Shown here: piece by piece, positions 59,913 to 64,000 of the stretch
Layout: every line of letters starts with the position of its first letter
How positions within the stretch are numbered: the first letter of the stretch is position 1
Assembly: GCA_041675285.1 (NCBI GenBank)
Contig: JBAYTZ010000001.1
Coordinates: 1-64,000 of the forward strand
DNA length: 64,000 nucleotides
Direction of reading: 5' to 3'
From: Candidatus Delongbacteria bacterium
GTDB taxonomy: Bacteria; CAIWAD01
The notes under the pieces: generated by a model
The model's input: the letters and a program-made list of their open reading frames with translations, nothing else
Databases searched by the model: none
Told to the model about the DNA's origin: nothing
Program-made: the position numbers and the translations under genes

Positions 59913-61376
59913 ATGCAGGACGCCCCGCACACGCGCACCGCGCCCGAGGATCGCATCAGCGTCCCCCAGCGCCTGATCTACGGTCTGGGCGCCTTCGTCA
60001 ACAACCTGCTGGCCGCCTCCATCGGTGGCATGATGATCGTGCTCAACCTGGGGCTGGGCATGAACCCGGCCCTGGTGGGCCTGCTGGGGGCGCTGCCGCG
60101 GCTCTGGGACGCCTTCACCGATCCGGTGATGGGCTACGTCTCGGATCACACGAAGTCCCGCTGGGGCCGCCGCCGGCCCTACATCTTCCTGGGCGCCGTC
60201 GCCACGGGCCTGATCTTCGTTTTGCTCTGGCAGCTGCCGCGTGAGCAGAGCGAGAGCTTCCAGTTCGTCTGGTTCCTGCTGGGCTCCCTGCTCTTCTACA
60301 CGGGCTACACGATTTTCGCGACCCCCTGGGTGGCCCTGGGCTACGAGCTGACCCCGGACTACCACGAGCGCACGCGCCTGATGGGCACGCAGAACTTCGT
60401 CGGCCAGCTGGCCTACGTGGTCTCGCCCTGGTTCCTCTGGATCATGTCCAACAAGCGACTCTTCCAGGACCAGATCAGCGGCGCGGCGGGCCTCTCGGTC
60501 ATCATCGCCGTGGTGGTGATCGGCGTCGGCATCCTGCCCGCCCTCTTCCTGCGGGAGCGGCTGAAGGACATCGCCCAAAGCGAATTGCAGCAGGGCCAGG
60601 CCCCGGGCTTCCGCGGCATCATGCTGGACTTCTTCCGCGGCTTCGGCATCACGCTGCGCTCCAACCCCTTCCGCCGGCTCTGCGTGGCCTCCTTCCTCGT
60701 GTTCAACGGCTTCATCCTCATCTCGGCCTTCTCGTCCTACGTGATCATCTACTACGTCTTCGGCGGCGACCAGGAGCTGGGCGCCAAGTACCTGGGCTAC
60801 GCGGGCTCGCTGGGGGCCGTCTCCACCTTCGTGGTGATCGCCCTGGTGACCTGGCTGGCCACGCGCATCGGCAAGCGCAAAGCCTTCTTCGTGGCCACGG
60901 GCATCTCCATGCTGGGCTACGCGCTCAAGTGGCCGTGTTACAATCCGGACCTGCCCTGGCTGATCCTGCTCCCCGCGCCCCTGATGGCCTTCGGCCTGGG
61001 CGGGCTCTTCACCCTGATGCCCTCGATGATCCCCGACGTGGTGGACGCCGACGAGCTGGAGACCCACCAGCGCCGCGAGGGCATGTACGGCTCCATCTTC
61101 TGGTGGGTGATCAAGCTCGGCATGGCGGCCGCGCTGGCGGGCGGCGGGTTCCTGCTCAACGCCACGGGCTTCGACGTGGCCCTCGGCGGGGCGCAGACGG
61201 CCCGGGCCATCACGCTCATGCGGCTTTTCGACGCGCTGATTCCGACCCTCGCCTCGGGCGTGGCCATCTGGCTGATCATCGGCTACCCGATCACGGAGGA
61301 GAAGGCCCGCCAGGTGCGCGCGGAGCTGGAGCGGCGGCGGGGCAAGGCGGGCGTGCCGGCGGGGACCGCGGCCTGA
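59913..61376 (+). CDS. GPH-family (glycoside-pentoside-hexuronide) sugar:cation symporter
   Basis: A 487-residue inner-membrane transporter with about 12 hydrophobic segments. MelB-type marks: RLIYGLGAFVNNLLAASIGG in helix I, the cation-site-like LPRLWDAFTDPVMGYVSDHT in helix II, then SRWGRRRPYIFLGAV (loop 2-3), TPWVALGYELTPDYHERTRL and FGLGGLFTLMPSMIPDVVDA in the second half. AGGTGA precedes the ATG. As the last gene of the operator-3 operon it most likely imports glucose or short beta-gluco-oligosaccharides, which the cytosolic phosphorylase and GH3 enzyme of the locus could then use. Confidence 0.9.
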   Translation: MQDAPHTRTAPEDRISVPQRLIYGLGAFVNNLLAASIGGMMIVLNLGLGMNPALVGLLGALPRLWDAFTDPVMGYVSDHTKSRWGRRRPYIFLGAVATGLIFVLLWQLPREQSESFQFVWFLLGSLLFYTGYTIFATPWVALGYELTPDYHERTRLMGTQNFVGQLAYVVSPWFLWIMSNKRLFQDQISGAAGLSVIIAVVVIGVGILPALFLRERLKDIAQSELQQGQAPGFRGIMLDFFRGFGITLRSNPFRRLCVASFLVFNGFILISAFSSYVIIYYVFGGDQELGAKYLGYAGSLGAVSTFVVIALVTWLATRIGKRKAFFVATGISMLGYALKWPCYNPDLPWLILLPAPLMAFGLGGLFTLMPSMIPDVVDADELETHQRREGMYGSIFWWVIKLGMAAALAGGGFLLNATGFDVALGGAQTARAITLMRLFDALIPTLASGVAIWLIIGYPITEEKARQVRAELERRRGKAGVPAGTAA

Positions 61377-61384
61377 GCGTGCGG

Positions 61385-61402
61385 CCGGCCCGAACAGGCC
61401 GG
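61385..61402. terminator. Short perfect hairpin between convergent symporter and GH3 genes
   Basis: CCGGCC (61385-61390) and GGCCGG (61397-61402) form a perfect 6-bp stem with a CGAACA loop, 8 bp after the symporter stop and 50 bp from the GH3 stop. No T run follows on either strand, so efficiency as an intrinsic terminator is doubtful. Confidence 0.35.
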
Positions 61403-61452
61403 ATGGTGTGTCACGCAAACTGGGATGGTGCGGTCGGGCGGCCCGCGCCGGC

Positions 61453-63651
61453 TCAGGCGAGCTCGAACTCCGCCTCCAGGCCGCCCACGGAGCTACCGCC
61501 CACCCAGAGTCGGAAGGCGCCGGGCTCCAGCACCCAGTTCAGCGAGCGGTCCACGAAGGCCAGCTCCCGGGCGGGCAGGACGAAGCGCACTGTGCGGCAC
61601 TCCCCGGGCGCCAGGACCTCGCGCCGGAAGGCCTTCAACTCGCGCACGGGGCGGGTCACGCTTCCCACCAGATCCCGCACGTAGAGCTGCACGACCTCCG
61701 CGCCGGCCCGGCTTCCCGTGTTCCGCAACTCCAGCGTGATCCCCAGGGCGCCGTCGCGGGCCAACCGCGCCGTGTCCAGGCGCAGCCCGGAGTACTCGAA
61801 GCTCGTGTAGCTCAGACCGTGGCCGAAGGGGAAGAGCGGCGTGTAGCCCGCGTCCAGGTGGTGGGACGTGTTGCCCACGGAGTGCTGGGTGGCCCCCCGG
61901 GGAATCTGGTCGAGGGACAGGAAGGTGGCCGGGTCGGCGGGCCGGCCCGTGTTCTTCTGCGAGTAGTAGATGGGGATCTGGCCGCCCAGTCGTGGGAAGG
62001 TGGCGGGCAGGCGGCCTGAGGGCGATTCCAGGCCGAAGAGCAGGTCGCGCAGGGCCGGCCCCGCCAGCGAGCCCGGGTGCCAGGCGCAGAGGATGGCCCC
62101 GGGGTGGTCCACCACCTCCTGGAGGGCCAGCGGGCGGCCCGCCAGCAGCACCAGGACGGTGGGCGTGCCCGTGGCCGCCACCTGGCGCACCAGTTCCTCC
62201 TGGGCGCCGGGTAGCCGGATGTCCGCCCGGCAGTGGGCCTCGCCGCTCAGGATGGCCTCCTCGCCCAGGAAGAGCAGCGCCACGTCGGCCCGCCGCGCGG
62301 CGCGCACGGCCTCGGCCATCCCCGCCCCGCCGCGCTCGCGGCTGGTCTCCAGGCCGCGCGCGTAGTGGACGGTGAAGGACTCCGACTCCCACTGGCGCAG
62401 GGCCTGCAGCGGCGTCACGGAGCGCGCCGGATCGCCGTCGAAGACCCAGGTGCCCAGTTGTTCGGCGGGCTCGTCGGCCAGCGGGCCGATCACGGCCAGC
62501 CGGCGCACGGCCCCGCGGTGGAGCGGCAGCGTTCCATTGTCGTTCTTGAGCAGCACCGTGCCCTGCACGGCCGCCCGGTAGGCGCAGTCCAGCGCAGCCG
62601 GGTCGCTGGCGACGGCAGCCGGTACGGCGTCCCGGCCGTCCAGCAGGCCCAGCCGCAGTTTCACGCCCAGGACGGCGGCCACCATCTCGTCCAGGCGCTC
62701 CAAACTCAGCTCACCGGCCTCCAACAGCGCGGCCCCGTGCTCGCGGAGAGTCGTGCTCGCCATCTCCATGTCCAGGCCGGCACCGGCCGCCGCCCGGGCC
62801 GCCCCGCGCCCGTCGGCCACCAGACCGTGGACGACGAGCTGGCCGACGGATTCCCAATCGCTCACCACGAAGCCCTCGAAACCCCACTCCCGGCGCAGCA
62901 CCTGGCGCAGCAGGAATTCGTTGGCGCTGGCGGGCACGCCGTTGAGGTCGCTGAAGGAGGCCATCAGCGTGGCCACGCCCGCCTGGAGGGCCTGCTGGAA
63001 GGGCGGGAAGTGCGTGGCGCGCAGCTCGATCTCGGGAATGGAGCAGCTGTTGTAGTCCCGCCCGCTTTCGCTGGCGCCGTAGCCGGCGAAGTGCTTGGCG
63101 CAGGCCGCCAGCCGCTCCGGCGCGGCCAGGTCCGCGCCCTGGAAGCCGCGCACCATCGCCGCCCCCAGCGTGCCGGCCAGCAGGGGATCCTCGCCCAGGG
63201 TCTCGGCCACGCGCCCCCAGCGGGGATCGCGGCCGATGTCGACCATCGGGGCGAAGGTCCAGTTGACGCCGACGGCCGCCGCTTCGGCGGCGGAGTGACG
63301 CGCGCATTCCTCCACCAGCTCCGGATTCCAGCTGGCCGCCTGGCCCAGCGGGATGGGGAAGATCGTGCGGAAGCCGTGGATCACGTCGCGGCCCACCAGC
63401 AGCGGCAGGCCCAGCCGGCTCTCCTCCCGCGCGATGCGCTGCAGCTCGCGCACCGTGTCCGGATCCACCTCGTTGAGCACGGCCCCCACGCGGCCGTCCC
63501 GGATGTCCCGGCGCAGCTCCTCGGGCACGCGGCCCTCGCCGCCGTTGACCAGCGTCAGCTGGCCCAGCTTCTCGGCCAGGCTCATCGTGGCCAGCAGCGC
63601 CCGGATCCGCTCAGCCGGCGGGTGGATGTCCATGCTCGCGTGATCCCCCAT
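61453..63651 (-). CDS. Cytosolic GH3 beta-glucosidase (BglX-like)
   Basis: A 732-residue family 3 enzyme lacking a signal peptide. The barrel: LATMSLAEKLGQLTLVNGG, LLVGRDVIHGFRTIFPIPLG, NWTFAPMVDIGRDPRWGRV, ACAKHFAGYGASESGRDYN and FEGFVVSDWESVGQLVV, with Asp265 as nucleophile. The alpha/beta sandwich begins AAVQGTVLLKNDNGTLPLH. The Fn3-like tail has YTPLFPFGHGLSYTSFEYSG and LRNTGSRAGAEVVQLYV. BglX homologues are usually periplasmic, so the absence of a leader is notable; an internal ATG at 63633 does not add one. It begins 6 bp after the stop of the partial gene upstream, so both are probably cotranscribed. It is likely to finish hydrolysis of imported gluco-oligosaccharides. Confidence 0.92.
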   Translation of the reverse strand: MGDHASMDIHPPAERIRALLATMSLAEKLGQLTLVNGGEGRVPEELRRDIRDGRVGAVLNEVDPDTVRELQRIAREESRLGLPLLVGRDVIHGFRTIFPIPLGQAASWNPELVEECARHSAAEAAAVGVNWTFAPMVDIGRDPRWGRVAETLGEDPLLAGTLGAAMVRGFQGADLAAPERLAACAKHFAGYGASESGRDYNSCSIPEIELRATHFPPFQQALQAGVATLMASFSDLNGVPASANEFLLRQVLRREWGFEGFVVSDWESVGQLVVHGLVADGRGAARAAAGAGLDMEMASTTLREHGAALLEAGELSLERLDEMVAAVLGVKLRLGLLDGRDAVPAAVASDPAALDCAYRAAVQGTVLLKNDNGTLPLHRGAVRRLAVIGPLADEPAEQLGTWVFDGDPARSVTPLQALRQWESESFTVHYARGLETSRERGGAGMAEAVRAARRADVALLFLGEEAILSGEAHCRADIRLPGAQEELVRQVAATGTPTVLVLLAGRPLALQEVVDHPGAILCAWHPGSLAGPALRDLLFGLESPSGRLPATFPRLGGQIPIYYSQKNTGRPADPATFLSLDQIPRGATQHSVGNTSHHLDAGYTPLFPFGHGLSYTSFEYSGLRLDTARLARDGALGITLELRNTGSRAGAEVVQLYVRDLVGSVTRPVRELKAFRREVLAPGECRTVRFVLPARELAFVDRSLNWVLEPGAFRLWVGGSSVGGLEAEFELA

Positions 63652-63657
63652 CTCGCC

Positions 63658-64000
63658 CTAGAGGCTGAAGTGCAGGTAGCTCCGGATCTCCCACTCGCGG
63701 CCGTCCCGGGCGCCGGGCGTCAGCGGATCGCACACCGGCACCCCCAGCGGGTTGTCGGCCAGCGCCGGGCAGTAGCGCGGCGAGTACTGGTCCAGGCTGC
63801 GCCAGGTCAGGCGCAGGCCCAGCCGCGTCTGAGGCAGGTCCCACCAACCGGGCTCGCCCAGCACCAGCGACCCGTCCGCCGACAGCTGCAGCGGGTAGGT
63901 CAGGTTGAAGTCGCGATGGTAATCGTAGGGGCCCCAGTCGTTGCCCTTGGCTCCCAGCACGAGCTTGTACCCGTCCCGCAGGATCCGCGCGTCCGCGCCG
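63658..64000 (-). CDS. C-terminal fragment of an uncharacterised protein (5' end outside window)
   Basis: About 114 codons are visible; the frame runs off the window edge. The visible part reads KGNDWGPYDYHRDFNLTYPL, GWWDLPQTRLGLRLTWRSLD, QYSPRYCPALADNP and finishes WEIRSYLHFSL. Alternating hydrophobic strands and an aromatic-rich C-terminal strand ending FSL suggest an outer-membrane beta-barrel, possibly the sugar porin missing elsewhere in this locus, but this rests on pattern only. It is transcribed with the cytosolic GH3 gene. Confidence 0.5.
   Translation of the reverse strand, partial: GADARILRDGYKLVLGAKGNDWGPYDYHRDFNLTYPLQLSADGSLVLGEPGWWDLPQTRLGLRLTWRSLDQYSPRYCPALADNPLGVPVCDPLTPGARDGREWEIRSYLHFSL

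Overview
The window looks like high-GC chromosomal DNA from a bacterium of the Fibrobacterota-Chlorobi-Bacteroidota (FCB) superphylum or a related uncultured lineage. At least seven predicted secreted proteins end in the FlgD-like / type IX-secretion-style C-terminal domain (motif PNPFNP, then a GxYxxxL strand and a final LLK or LLR). There are many beta-helix, cohesin-like and glycan-binding proteins, and no SusC/SusD pair is visible. This phylum-level placement is inference.

Region 1, about 1-9.9 kb, is accessory and visibly less GC-rich than the rest. It holds the 3' part of a beta-helix surface protein and a tyrosine recombinase. Next to the recombinase is the 3' half of a tRNA-Lys(CTT) gene with its own terminator, which marks the right edge of an integrated element extending leftward out of the window. 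Then come an SUMF1-like secreted protein and an unusual tightly coupled set: a glycosyltransferase fused to a SPASM radical SAM enzyme, a WG-repeat protein fused to an O-methyltransferase, and the start of a histidine phosphatase cut off by an IS3-family remnant.

Region 2, about 9.9-32.2 kb, is mixed. It has an aldo/keto reductase, a secreted class II glutamine amidotransferase with a sorting domain, a secreted alpha/beta hydrolase, a DUF4395 membrane protein, and a giant seven-fold beta-helix protein carrying a dockerin-like and a cohesin-like module. A neighbouring three-cohesin protein follows. A TetR gene then diverges from a three-gene operon (opine-dehydrogenase-like, cobalamin-binding mutase-like, asparagine-synthetase-like) that looks like a small-molecule pathway. 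A hybrid PAS-histidine kinase-receiver protein and an AmpG-like permease end the region.

Region 3, about 32.5-38.8 kb, is a run of secreted glycoside hydrolases: GH29 alpha-L-fucosidase, a DUF4838 protein and a PA14-containing GH3. A convergent Ig-repeat protein lies beyond it.

Region 4, about 41.5-64 kb, is a beta-1,3-glucan (laminarin-type) utilisation locus. It contains four GH16-like enzymes, a GH17 enzyme, a cytosolic beta-1,3-glucan phosphorylase-like protein, a cytosolic GH3 beta-glucosidase, a GPH-type sugar symporter and three proteins built from a shared ~150-residue module. A ROK-family repressor lies within it. Three near-identical palindromes (arms ACTTTGTTCG..) sit at or just after the -10 boxes of three promoters in this locus, one of them in front of the operon that encodes the ROK protein. 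They are the likely operators. The inferred flow is extracellular GH16/GH17 cleavage, capture by the module proteins, import by the symporter, then phosphorolysis and GH3 hydrolysis in the cytosol.
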